A stretch of 64,000 nucleotides of DNA from Blepharisma japonicum (taxonomy: Eukaryota; Ciliophora; Heterotrichea; Heterotrichida; Blepharismidae), in the NCBI GenBank assembly GCA_949751835.1, contig CATKHK010000006.1, forward strand, positions 310,001 through 374,000, read 5' to 3'. Position 1 is the first letter of the stretch. Every line of letters starts with the position of its first letter. Positions 10,007-19,067 of the stretch are shown piece after piece. The notes under the pieces were generated by a model. The model worked only from the letters and a program-made list of their open reading frames with translations, made no database searches and was not told the DNA's origin. A program made the position numbers and the translations under genes.

Positions 10007-10812
10007 GTACTCTAATCCTTTATTACCCAAAAATGGGAATTATATGATAATTGCTCTAATTAAAAGGAGGATTAATTCTATTTAACATCAATAAATTCAT
10101 ATTCCTGTCCCATAATTATAAAAGCAATCTATTGCCAATCTGTAATTTAAACTCGAGCTATGAAAGCAGATGTAGAACTATACATGAATCTTATATCTGA
10201 AATTCTAAATTAATAAATTGAATAACTTTTAAAATGGGATATATTGAACTAATAAAATAAAGAGTAAATTTATATTTTAGATTATTTAGTAGCATAATTT
10301 TAAGGCTTTAAATATCTTAAAATAAACTCAATTAAGCTTATCACTTTAACTATGTTCAGCGCTTATAATTGCTATATTCATTCTGCAATTAAATAAAACA
10401 ATCTCTACTTAATATTTAATTAGCAAAATATGAAAATATATGAAGTATTTAAATTATTAATTATTTTTAAGAAATTCATGCAAGTAATATATCAAAAAAT
10501 TACTAAATAGTTTATATTAGGTCATCTCTGTTTAAAGATGCTAAATCTACCTTGTTGACGAAATTTAGATATTTACCATTTAATCATATTTTATTCAGTA
10601 TTTTTTAAGGCCTACCTAGCATAATTCCTTATCAAAAATATTTATTTTGGGTCTATTTCATAAAAAAAATCCTATAATTTTCCTCGAAAGAATAAAATCT
10701 ATTCAGTAATGCTATAAATATTATTTCTAATAATTCAAAGATAAAATTTAAGATTTCACAGTCTAGTAATAAAAAATTTTAAGCCATTCTCAGTATATGG
10801 GGAATAATTTAA
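10007..10812. other. Intergenic; upstream part of duplicated block
   Basis: From about 10085 this AT-rich stretch is a diverged copy of 15590-16265, the region before the second secreted-protein gene. No gene is seen. The similarity includes the segment just upstream of the start codon, so promoter elements were probably copied with the gene. Confidence 0.6.
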
Positions 10813-11472
10813 ATGTGGATTTATTTGCTTATCATTGGTCTCTCCTTTGCAGCGGACCCTATCGCTCCGCATTGGCCAAACACTTTCACCCAAACTTTTA
10901 ACGAAACATTTTTGAACCCAAGCTACGGTAAACAAGTCACAAATGGGACTTATTATTACGACTGGACAACCCAAAACACCAGAGTAGATCGAGCTAATGG
11001 AAGATTTGACCCTATGTGCGGTTCAAACGGCTTCAAAATTCTTGTAAATTCTCCATGCACTCTTTTTACAGTTGGAGGAAACAGATATATTTATTATCCA
11101 GATGACCCTTATTGCTGCTGGTGCTGCAGTGATCAAACTCATTGCGGGTCATTATATCCTACTTGGATGGACAATGGAACTTTTCTAGGGACAACAACTA
11201 AAAATGGAGTTCAAGCTTATTGGTGGAATAAAGAAGGAAGCCAGCCAAATTATTACTATGAAACTGTAGCTTCTGATCCGAGCAAAAGAGTTATGCTTGG
11301 AATATATGAAGTTCCTAATGATGAAAAAAATTTCAATAGCGATATAGTTTATAGTGTTCCTAATGGCATTTTTAACCTTCCAAGCATTTGCGTTCCAAGC
11401 AATATTTGCCCTGAAGCTTCAATTTGTACTTATTTAAGACAAGCTGGGAACAAAACAACTACTGATTATTAG
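10813..11472 (+). CDS. Secreted Cys-rich protein, copy 1
   Basis: A 219-residue protein with a clear signal peptide (MWIYLLIIGLSFAADP). The mature part is rich in Trp, Tyr and Cys, with a CCWCC cluster, paired cysteines near positions 70-110 and 190-205, and N-glycosylation sequons (NET, NGT, NKT). The layout YYDW...R.DR.NG.FDPMCG, then a CCWCC block, then GSLYPTWMDNGTFLG and NYYYETV recalls ependymin-related and similar ciliate secreted proteins. That link is by remembered pattern only. It ends in TAG. It is about 93% identical to the copy at 16266-16925; both are intact, so both may be expressed. Function is unknown; an extracellular, cortical or extrusome role is possible. Confidence 0.85.
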   Translation: MWIYLLIIGLSFAADPIAPHWPNTFTQTFNETFLNPSYGKQVTNGTYYYDWTTQNTRVDRANGRFDPMCGSNGFKILVNSPCTLFTVGGNRYIYYPDDPYCCWCCSDQTHCGSLYPTWMDNGTFLGTTTKNGVQAYWWNKEGSQPNYYYETVASDPSKRVMLGIYEVPNDEKNFNSDIVYSVPNGIFNLPSICVPSNICPEASICTYLRQAGNKTTTDY

Positions 11473-11574
11473 TTCAATTATTTATTAATTATCATCATTT
11501 CTTAATAAATCAAAATCTTATCATTTAAATCATTACATTAAAAATTATAAACGTCCAACATTCAGTATCACATA

Positions 11575-11740
11575 ACTCTCTTACTTTTAACTTTCAATTT
11601 TAAGTTTCTCCTTATCTATTCAATTTCTTCCCTAAGTTTCTTATTTTCCTCTTCTAGTCTCCTATTTTCAGCTCCACCAATATAATTCATTAATTTGCAT
11701 TGAAAGTTTTCATTCACCAACGAAATTTTGGGTCAGGCTG
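11575..11740 (-). pseudogene. Truncated copy of coiled-coil gene 3' end
   Basis: This stretch repeats the last 160 bases or so of the coiled-coil gene at 17008-17544 (matching CTAAGTTTCTTATTTTCCTC and CACCAACGAAATTTT). The match stops abruptly near 11740, where unrelated repeat sequence begins. It lies in the same place relative to the secreted-protein gene as in the full copy, which shows that the duplicated block was cut there. Confidence 0.8.
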
Positions 11741-11852
11741 AATAATGTGCACAGTTCTTTTTTAAACCTTCTAAAACCTATAAAAATGATGGGAGGAATT
11801 TTTGTCTTTTGGACACTCAGCCTCAAACTCGGGGAGTTAAAAAATACAATAA

Positions 11853-12590
11853 CCCTTGGGCTCACTGAACTCTCATTTGACCTTTGGTCGTTAAAGTTTT
11901 TTTTAATATCTGAAAATCAGAGATTGTTGACTTTGGTTATTAAAGTGTTTTTAATTTTTGGAGGAAGCCTATGTAGACTCTCCAACAATAAACGGCTTTC
12001 AAAAAACGAATCATTAGGTAAAATTGTAGCGAATTTGCACAAAAAATATTAGGCTAATCTGGAAATTTTAACCGCGCAAAGGCTTTCATTGCTGAGTTTT
12101 CATTTTGAATAGATAAATCAACTTCTTAACTAGGATAGTACTGAATTTTTTTGACATTGAATGATTCAGAATTTGTTTTGCCTTTTGACATTCGATTTTT
12201 GAGAGTTGTTAAATAATTGATAAATAAAATATTTGCTTTTTATTATGTTGAATCTTATTAACGAGTTTTCCAATCTCATTATTTTAGATTCTTCGTAAAT
12301 TCTGTTATTTAGATTGAAATTTGGTCGGATACAGTTAACTACTCTTTATAGGCTTCCTCCAAAAAATTAAGAAACCTTTAAAGATGAAGGTCTACAAACT
12401 CGGATTTTCAAATATTAAAAAACTTTAACAACCACAGGTCCACTGAGAGCCCATTTTACCCGCGGATATTTTGAATTTTTTAACGATGAGAGCCTGAGAG
12501 CCGAGTGGGCCCAAGGATTTTTAAATTTTTAAAGACACGGGCCTGAGAACTCAGTGAACCCAATGATTTTTTGAATTTTTTAATGATATC
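11853..12590. repeat. Foldback cluster of about 50-bp repeats
   Basis: The left arm 11853-11972 (ending GGAGGAAGCCTAT) is the inverted complement of the right arm 12348-12460 (starting ATAGGCTTCCTCC). The loop is about 375 bases. Each arm is built of diverged units of about 50 bases of the form CTTGGGCTCACTGAACTCTC...GTTAAAG(T)n. The right side carries extra units to about 12590, and the left arm has a further weak unit from about 11812. It is richer in G and C than its surroundings. Its architecture is that of a foldback or MITE-like element; no transposase frame is present. Confidence 0.7.
11974..12124 (+). repeat. Left member of long-range inverted repeat
   Basis: About 150 bases matching, in opposite orientation, 15409-15560 (GACTCTCCAACAATAAAC on this side, GTTTATTGTTGGAGAGTC on the other). 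It sits inside the loop of the foldback cluster. A shorter piece of the same sequence (TTTTTGAGAGTTGTTAA) recurs at about 12195-12215. Confidence 0.75.
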
Positions 12591-12599
12591 CCTAATATA

Positions 12600-13633
12600 T
12601 TGCTTTGATACCTGTTCTCTTAATATTTGCATGATTTATTCCATTTGACTGTTCTAGTAGCAACCAGAAAAATTAAGCACAATAGTCCGTTTTCAAGTCT
12701 TTTAGAGCTTTTTACCTTCTTATATCGATTTCAACTAACGTATTTTTGCTGATGGTTTGTGCTAATAATTGAAGAAAAGAAATGATGCACTAATAGTTAT
12801 CTCTATGATTGTAATGACCAATATTATTAGGCTTATTGAAGGCTTGGTGTGTCATGCAAACGAATGGGCCTTAAGTGATCATGATATCAACATTGAACTA
12901 TAAGAGTAAGTTCGGTACTAAATATCTTAAAAAATGCTTTTGCTAAAAATATATAATTGAAACCAATTAGTGGATGGGAGGTAGAAATAAAGGATTTTAT
13001 ATAAAATATTTATTCAAAGCTCTGTAAGTAGTATATTTAAATCTCAAAATGGTCCTTAGAATTATTATAAAGTATCCATCGATTTTTCTTCGTCAGATAT
13101 AAGGAGGTATATTCATCGGATCCAAAATTTTATTGATTATTTTATAGACAGTTTGATCACTTAATTTGAAAAAACTCATAATTCAAATATAATGGCATCT
13201 CTTTGAAATTTTATTTATATTATTAACAAATATGTATTACGTTAATCTTAATCTATCGATTTATTCGAAGATTTATAGTAAAATATGCAATTCCTCTCCT
13301 TTTTAGTTCATGTAGATGGCTCATTGGATATTATCAAAGAGAATTATAATGATTTTTCAAACCATTTATCTGAATCTTCCACAACTTTATTCTACAAACT
13401 CTGCAAATTTTCATGAACTCGAACTCATCTTCAGATTCTTTCGCGTTTCCATATGTCAATGCTTACGATGCCTTTATTTGGAGTGAAGTGCCAACAATCG
13501 ACAATAAAACTAATATTAATCTATTGATAAGAACCTCCATAAGAAATAATTGGATAATACCTTAAGACTAGCAACAGTATGCCATTTAATAAGAGAATAA
13601 CATTGGAATTATTAATTAAATTGTTTGAGATAA
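12600..13633. other. No gene recognised
   Basis: AT-rich sequence with scattered short open frames. The longest, about 13284-13525 on the plus strand starting MQFLSFLVHVDG, needs TGA as Trp and matches nothing I recognise. I see no transposase, RNA gene or repeat here. Confidence 0.4.
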
Positions 13634-14581
13634 TTAAAATCCAAATTGAATTATTTTTTTTTCTTTCAGATTGAACTTGAAGTATTTTCTTAAAAATACT
13701 TGTCCATGATAATATTGAGCAGATATGTAGATTCATCCTTTATATGAGCAATAATATACTTGACTAGAAACCTCGATTATTGATCGTCCTATCTGCTTTC
13801 ATGAATATTCATCTCCAATTTCAGATTCATAGAACAGCCCTTTTCTTTTACACTCAATTAAATACAATCTTTCTGGAGAATTTACCAAGATCTTTCTGTT
13901 TTTTTCTGAAAAGCGATAAGGTATTGATGAAAAAGAATTAGTATCAATCGAATAAATCCAAATATTCATATTTTCAAAACCTGCAATTAAAATATTTCCA
14001 TTAAACGCTGCACTTTGGCACATGTGATCAGCTTGAGGCATTGAGGTTAATTGAATCCATCGTTTTGCATCTATATCAAATCTCTTGGATAGAGATAAAT
14101 TAATATATTTTCTATCTTCTCCGCCAAAGCAATAAACACTTCCTTTGAAATATATAGCTGATGAGAACCTGCAAGGGGTTCCAGATGGTAAAATTTTAAA
14201 ATGAAAATCAGCAGAAATTGTCAATGTAATCCCAGAAATTGGTCTATCTTTTCCAAAACAGAATAAATCGTCATTTGGGAGAGTGTCTATACATGTAGTT
14301 CCGTATAAAAGCTCAGGAGTCCGAATCTTCGTAATTTTTTCTCTTTTTTTCTCAATATTATAAACACTTAAAGCAGTTCAATTATTGATTCCTTTAATAA
14401 GATAAATAGAAGTCGTTTGATCGTAAACATTTACATATTCTTTATTAAGTTTTGGATCAGAAGCAGAACCCTGACTTTTAAATAGTAAACAAGCTTTTTT
14501 TGCTTCTGAGGAATTAAAGTTACTTAAAGTAGGCCTTTCTAATTTTACCTCTTGAGGATTGAATAGTTGGTTCGCCTGCAT
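13634..14581 (-). CDS. Kelch-like repeat protein, short
   Basis: With TGA as Trp (14378, 13799 and 13733) one frame runs from ATG 14579-14581 to TAA at 13634-13636, giving 315 residues. An in-frame TAG lies just upstream of 14593, so it cannot extend further. Kelch-type pieces are visible: VYCFGGEDRKYINLSLSKRF, DAKRWIQLTSMP, then a weaker ILIAGFENMNIWIYSIDTN. These form part of a beta-propeller, with fewer blades than the six expected. The C-terminus becomes Lys-rich and degenerate, so it may be truncated or decaying. It diverges from the Cys-rich remnant at 14632. Kelch propellers bind proteins; no partner can be inferred. Confidence 0.6.
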
Positions 14582-14631
14582 ATTATTTATCACCTAGAAT
14601 TTATGGTAAAATCTGAGCACCATAAGATAGT

Positions 14632-15250
14632 ATGAGCCAATGTGTGAAAGTGAAATTAAACTTTCATGCGACTGTACTTCTCCTGCGACTTATTCTTGCG
14701 AAAGCACTTAATGGGGGTATTGCAAATCGAACAGCAAACCTCATAATTTCAGCTCAATTTTTGTAGAGCCTGTTGAATGCACAAAAGAAGCAATCCTTAA
14801 CCTTCTTACAGAAGGGAAACTAAAAATTGAGGAAATAAAAGCAATATTATAGCTTTGGTTTCTCAAACTCTTAATAGTTATGAAAATTTCTACTCTGACT
14901 CTGCAAGAATTGCCAGCGATGCTGAACAAATTTTGCAAAAACAAAAGCGATCTAGATTTGAGGAAGATTCAGTTTTAAATTTGTTAGCTTTGCCGTCAAA
15001 TGAAGCTGGTAGAAAAGCTAAAGTAGTTTTTACTGCAAAATCAAATAATAGCATCAACTCATTCTTCGAAATTTGAATAAAAATTGATGAAAAGATATAG
15101 AAAAATAAAAATGAAATGGATTTGAAAAGAATTTTGAAATTCAAAAATGAGTTGGGATATTTAAAATCAAAATTAAACAAGCATAAAGAAATTATCATAA
15201 AAGATCCTAACAATTCTAAAACATTCAACGAAATAGAAATCATCTTATAA
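14632..15250 (+). pseudogene. Decayed Cys-rich (B-box-like) plus coiled-coil ORF
   Basis: Coding-like sequence in shifting frames begins at an ATG near 14632. A Cys-rich start (CESEIKLSCDCTSPATYSC) is interrupted by a TAA. SSIFVEPVECTKEAILNLLT follows, and after a frame change near 14848 comes an alpha-helical region (ALVSQTLNSYENFYSDSARI and onward). Paired Cys spacing at the start followed by a helix recalls B-box-type zinc-binding modules placed before Kelch propellers. Two or more disablements make it a probable pseudogene. It is head-to-head with the Kelch-like gene. Confidence 0.5.
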
Positions 15251-15288
15251 TCAGAAATTTATAAATTTACTACAAATATTGAATAACA

Positions 15289-15582
15289 ATGAGATTTTTA
15301 GAGAGTTGCCTTAAAAGCCAAAAGACAAAAGCCCAGGAAAATTATCAAAAGGCAAAGAAAATTCTATATCATCCAATTTCAAAAAAAATCAGCAATATCC
15401 TACTTAAGAGGTTGATTTATCTATTCGAAATGAAGACTCAGCACCGAAAGCTTTGCGCTATTAAAATTTTCAGATTAGCCCAATATTTTTGGCACGAATT
15501 CGCTACAATTTTACCCAACGATTCGTTTTTTGAGAGTTGTTTATTGTTGGAGAGTCTTCATAAAGGGAAAATGTTTATTTAA
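15289..15582 (+). other. Open frame running into the inverted repeat
   Basis: An ATG-initiated frame of 97 codons, basic in its first half. Its second half (from about 15409) is entirely the inverted-repeat sequence. It probably arose by chance over the repeat; no family is recognised. Confidence 0.25.
15409..15560 (-). repeat. Right member of long-range inverted repeat
   Basis: About 150 bases that are the reverse complement of 11974-12124. Together the two bracket about 3.3 kb that holds the Kelch-like gene and the decayed Cys-rich ORF. Confidence 0.75.
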
Positions 15583-15589
15583 TAGCAAC

Positions 15590-16265
15590 AAATCCGTATA
15601 TTTATAAAAGTAATCTATCCTCAATTTGCAGTCTAAAATAGAAAATTTGAGCTATCAAAGTAGATATAGAACTATTTACACAAATCGTATCTAAAATTCT
15701 AAATTAAATAAATGGAATCACTTTTTATTGAATTAATCAAAATGCAGTGTAAATTTATATTTTATAATCTATTGCAGCTTAATTTTAAATCTATAAATTT
15801 CGTCACATAAACTCAATAAAGCTTATCACTTTAATTATGTTAAGTGCTTTAAATTGCTTCTCTCTTAATATATATTTGGCAAAGTATGAAAAATATGATA
15901 TATTAAAATTGCTAATTATTTTTAAACAATTCATACAAGCAATATATCAAAAATTTACTAAATTGGAATATTACACCATCACCATTTAAAGATGATAAAT
16001 TTACTTTGTTGACGAAATTTAGAACTTCAGCCATTTAATCATAATTTATTCAGTATATTTTAAGGCCTACCTCACATGATTCCTTATCAAAATATTTATT
16101 TTCAGCCAATTTCTAAAAAAAAATTCCATAGTTTCCATCAAAAGCATAAAATCTATCCAGCAAGGATATAAATCCTTATTTCTAATAATTCAAAAATAAA
16201 ATTAAGATTTCACAGTCTAGCAATCAAAAATTTACGCCATTCCCAGTATATGGTGAATAATTTAA
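15590..16265. other. Intergenic; promoter side of duplicated block
   Basis: AT-rich, paralogous to about 10085-10812. No gene or RNA was recognised. Confidence 0.55.
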
Positions 16266-16925
16266 ATGTGGATTTATTTGCTTATCATTGGTCTCTCCTT
16301 TGCAGCGGACCCTATCGCTCCGCATTGGCCAAACACTTTCACCCAAACTTTTAACGAGACATTTTGGAGCCCAAGTTTCGGTAAGCAAGTCACAAATGGC
16401 ACTTATTATTACGATTGGACAACCCAAAACACCAGAGTAGATAGAGCTAATGGAAGATTTGACCCTATGTGTGGTTTAAACGGCTTCAAAATTCTTGTAA
16501 ATTCTCCATGCACTCTTTATACAGTTAGAGGAAACAGATATATTTATTATCCAGATGATCCTTATTGCTGCTGGTGCTGCAGTGACCAAACTCATTGTGG
16601 GTCATTATATCCTACTTGGATGGACAATGGAACTTTTCTAGGGACAACAACTAAAAATGGAGTTCAAGCTTATTGGTGGAATAAAGAAGGAAGCCAGCCA
16701 AATTATTACTATGAAACTGTAGCTACTGATCCGAGCAAAAGAGTTATGCTTGAGATTTTTGAAGTTCCAAGTGATGAAAAAGTTTTCGATAGCAATATAG
16801 TTTATAGTGTTCCTAATGGCATTTTTAACCTTCCAAGCATTTGTGTTCCAAGTAATATTTGCCCTGAAGCCTCAATTTGTACTCAGTTAAGAGAAGCTGG
16901 GAACAAAACAACTACTGACCATTAG
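16266..16925 (+). CDS. Secreted Cys-rich protein, copy 2
   Basis: A 219-residue paralogue of the protein at 10813-11472, with an identical signal peptide and all cysteines kept. Replacements are scattered, for example ETFWSPSFG for ETFLNPSYG and FEVPSDEKVFDSN for YEVPNDEKNFNSN-type residues. It ends in TAG. It is followed after 82 bases by the convergent 3' end of the intact coiled-coil gene, so this is probably the source copy. Secretion is well supported; the function is unknown. Confidence 0.85.
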   Translation: MWIYLLIIGLSFAADPIAPHWPNTFTQTFNETFWSPSFGKQVTNGTYYYDWTTQNTRVDRANGRFDPMCGLNGFKILVNSPCTLYTVRGNRYIYYPDDPYCCWCCSDQTHCGSLYPTWMDNGTFLGTTTKNGVQAYWWNKEGSQPNYYYETVATDPSKRVMLEIFEVPSDEKVFDSNIVYSVPNGIFNLPSICVPSNICPEASICTQLREAGNKTTTDH

Positions 16926-17007
16926 TTCAATTATTTATTAATTATCATCATTTCTTAATAAATCCAATTATTATCATTTAAACCATTCGCTGAATTCAAT
17001 ACAAACC

Positions 17008-17544
17008 CTAATCTTTAACTTCCGATGCTCGATCTTTTCTTATCTCTTCAATTTCTTCTCTAAGTTTCTTATTTTCCTCTTCAAGTCTCCTATTTTTCAG
17101 CTCTAACAATCTATTTTCATTAATTTGCATTGACAGTTTTTCCTTCACCAACGAAATTTTCATATTTGACTCTTCCAGCTTATCCATGGCTTCATAAAAA
17201 TCTTTATCAACCGAATTGATTTCATTGACATGGTTGATGTCTTCAATCTCATTTTCTTTAATAGCTAAGCTGTACGACCTTCTTTCTATTTCAACACAAG
17301 CTAAAAGCTCATTTATTTGAGTTAATAAGCCTGAAAAAAATTGGTCTTTTGAGAGATGGTGTTTGTCTGCATAGGATTGTGTACAATATTTTATTTCTAG
17401 GACTTTATCATATAAGGTTTGAACCCCAAACCAGGCGAAACCAAGCTGATTTTCTGTTGTGGATTTCAAATCGTTGAGCTCTTCAGTTATTTTTGTGATT
17501 TCTTCAGCAATTTGATCATGCTGCAGCTGAGAATCTGGATTCAT
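17008..17544 (-). CDS. Coiled-coil protein, 178 aa
   Basis: ATG (17542-17544) to TAG. The N-terminal half (MNPDSQLQHDQIAEEITKIT, then ENQLGFAWFGVQTLYDKVLE) is amphipathic helix with an aromatic stretch. The C-terminal 60 residues (NENRLLELKNRRLEEENKKL and on) form a strongly predicted charged coiled coil. No enzyme motif, signal peptide or membrane segment is seen. A structural or adaptor role is likely, and I cannot name a family. Its 3' end converges with the secreted-protein gene and is present as a truncated copy near 11575-11740. Confidence 0.7.
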   Translation of the reverse strand: MNPDSQLQHDQIAEEITKITEELNDLKSTTENQLGFAWFGVQTLYDKVLEIKYCTQSYADKHHLSKDQFFSGLLTQINELLACVEIERRSYSLAIKENEIEDINHVNEINSVDKDFYEAMDKLEESNMKISLVKEKLSMQINENRLLELKNRRLEEENKKLREEIEEIRKDRASEVKD

Positions 17545-17675
17545 ATTTCTGAATTAAATGCTTTAATAAGCAGACAATTAATAAGAATAGCCCTAATTGA
17601 AAAATTTTAGCTTGAAATAATCAATTAATATTGAGAAATATTAATAAGGAAAAAATATTAGATTTTCTTAAAGAA

Positions 17676-18707
17676 ATGTCTAAAATCACAGCAACTGCTC
17701 CAACCAAAGTAATTCTTACAGGTGAGCATGCTGTTGTGTATGGAAAACAAGCTATTGGAGCAGCTTTAAACCTTCCTACAACAGTATCCTTAACCATTCA
17801 CAGCAATTCTAGCAATCCAGGAATTTGTCTTGAAATGAAAGAGCAATTTTTTTATATCGTAATCTCTATAAAGTCATGGGAAGAAGCAGCAGAACGCAGA
17901 GGAGAAATCTCAACGAAAGGCATTTTATCTCTTTTAACCTTAAAAGTTTACCCAGAAAATCCAACAGATTTATTCGAATACAAAATTGATATTTCTTTAC
18001 CATTAGGCTGTGGACTAGGAACTAGTGCTTCATTATGCGTTGCTGTGTCCGGGGTTTTACTTGTAAATAATAAATAGAAAAGCAAGATCCCAGATGCCAC
18101 TCCTGAACAAATAAATAACTTGGCTTTTGAAGGGGAAAATTGTATTCATGGAAAAGCTTCAGGAATTGATAATACAATTGTAACTTATGGAGGAATTTTA
18201 AGCTTCAAAGACGGGCAGATCACGCCAGTAGAATTTGATGATACTAAAGCTAAAATTCTATTAGTCTCGTCAGGAGTACCTAAAAATACTGGGAAAATGG
18301 TTAAAGGTGTCGCTAATCAGCTTGCTACGTATCCTGGAGTAATATTAAATTAGTTAACTGAAGGGATTTTCCATAGTATTGATTGCCTATCAAAAAATTT
18401 GGTAACAGCTCTTGAAGCGCAGCAATATGACCACGTAAAAGAATTGTTAAAAATTAATCATGGACTCTTGTGGAGCTTAGGAGTTAGTTCAGAATTATTA
18501 AATGATATTGTGAAGTAAGAAAAATTTAGCACAGGGCTAAAATATGGAATTAAAGGAAAGCTGACAGGAGCTGGTGGAGGAGGATTTTGCTTATTCTTTG
18601 TCACTGATGAAGATACTGAAGGATTCTTGCAGGAATGTGCAAGTCATAGTTGGAATGTTATTGAAGCATCTTTAACTCATTATGGTATTAAGTTTGAGTT
18701 TAGTTAA
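17676..18707 (+). CDS. Mevalonate kinase
   Basis: A GHMP-superfamily kinase, 328 residues, assembled from four exons separated by 15-nt introns at 18063-18077, 18339-18353 and 18515-18529. Removing them joins GVLL|KSKIPDATPE, YPG|LTEGIFHS and DIV(N)TGLKYG. The start is MSKITATAPTKVILTGEHAVVYG, the GHMP N-terminal motif. GCGLGTSAS is the ATP-binding motif 2 and KLTGAGGGGF is motif 3. HGKASGIDNTIVTYGG carries the substrate-binding Asp region. It phosphorylates mevalonate in the pathway to isopentenyl diphosphate, sterols and prenyl groups, in cytosol or peroxisome. It is shorter than the animal enzyme (about 396 residues) but all core motifs are there. An upstream in-frame TTG is not used as the start because the homology begins at the ATG. 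Confidence 0.93.
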
Positions 18708-19067
18708 ACTAACATTCTTAAAGAACATTAAATTAATTTTAAAGCCGTTTTAAGATATTAATTGCTTGCGAAAATTGCATGTGAACAATATATTTTATAA
18801 AATAATTTAATCAGCTTTCTTTATAACTAATTCTATTAAAATATCAAAGCTCCATTGATAATAAAAATAAAAAAAATAAAAATAATTACTTCATATTTTA
18901 TTAATTTTCTTTTTTTTCTAAGAATTTCAATTTGAAATATAATTCTCCTCAGAGTTTTATTTTATTTAATAAGAGTTAATATCAGATAAATAAAATTTAG
19001 ACAGTAAATAATTATTGACTTTCTGCAATATTTTTGGTTTTCTTTTTAGTATATATAATTTAAATAA
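18708..19067. other. Intergenic, AT-rich
   Basis: No gene was recognised; it holds several A and T runs. It lies before the start of the PKG-like gene. Confidence 0.6.

Noticed and set aside
11747-12052. A 101-aa gene across the foldback
   Set aside because: It covers repeat units and the inverted repeat; no start context or family supports it.
11853-12590. CRISPR array
   Set aside because: Units are diverged, inverted in two arms and contiguous without unique spacers; no cas genes and a eukaryotic context.
15289-15582. A 97-aa gene
   Set aside because: Its second half is the inverted repeat; the coding appearance is likely chance.
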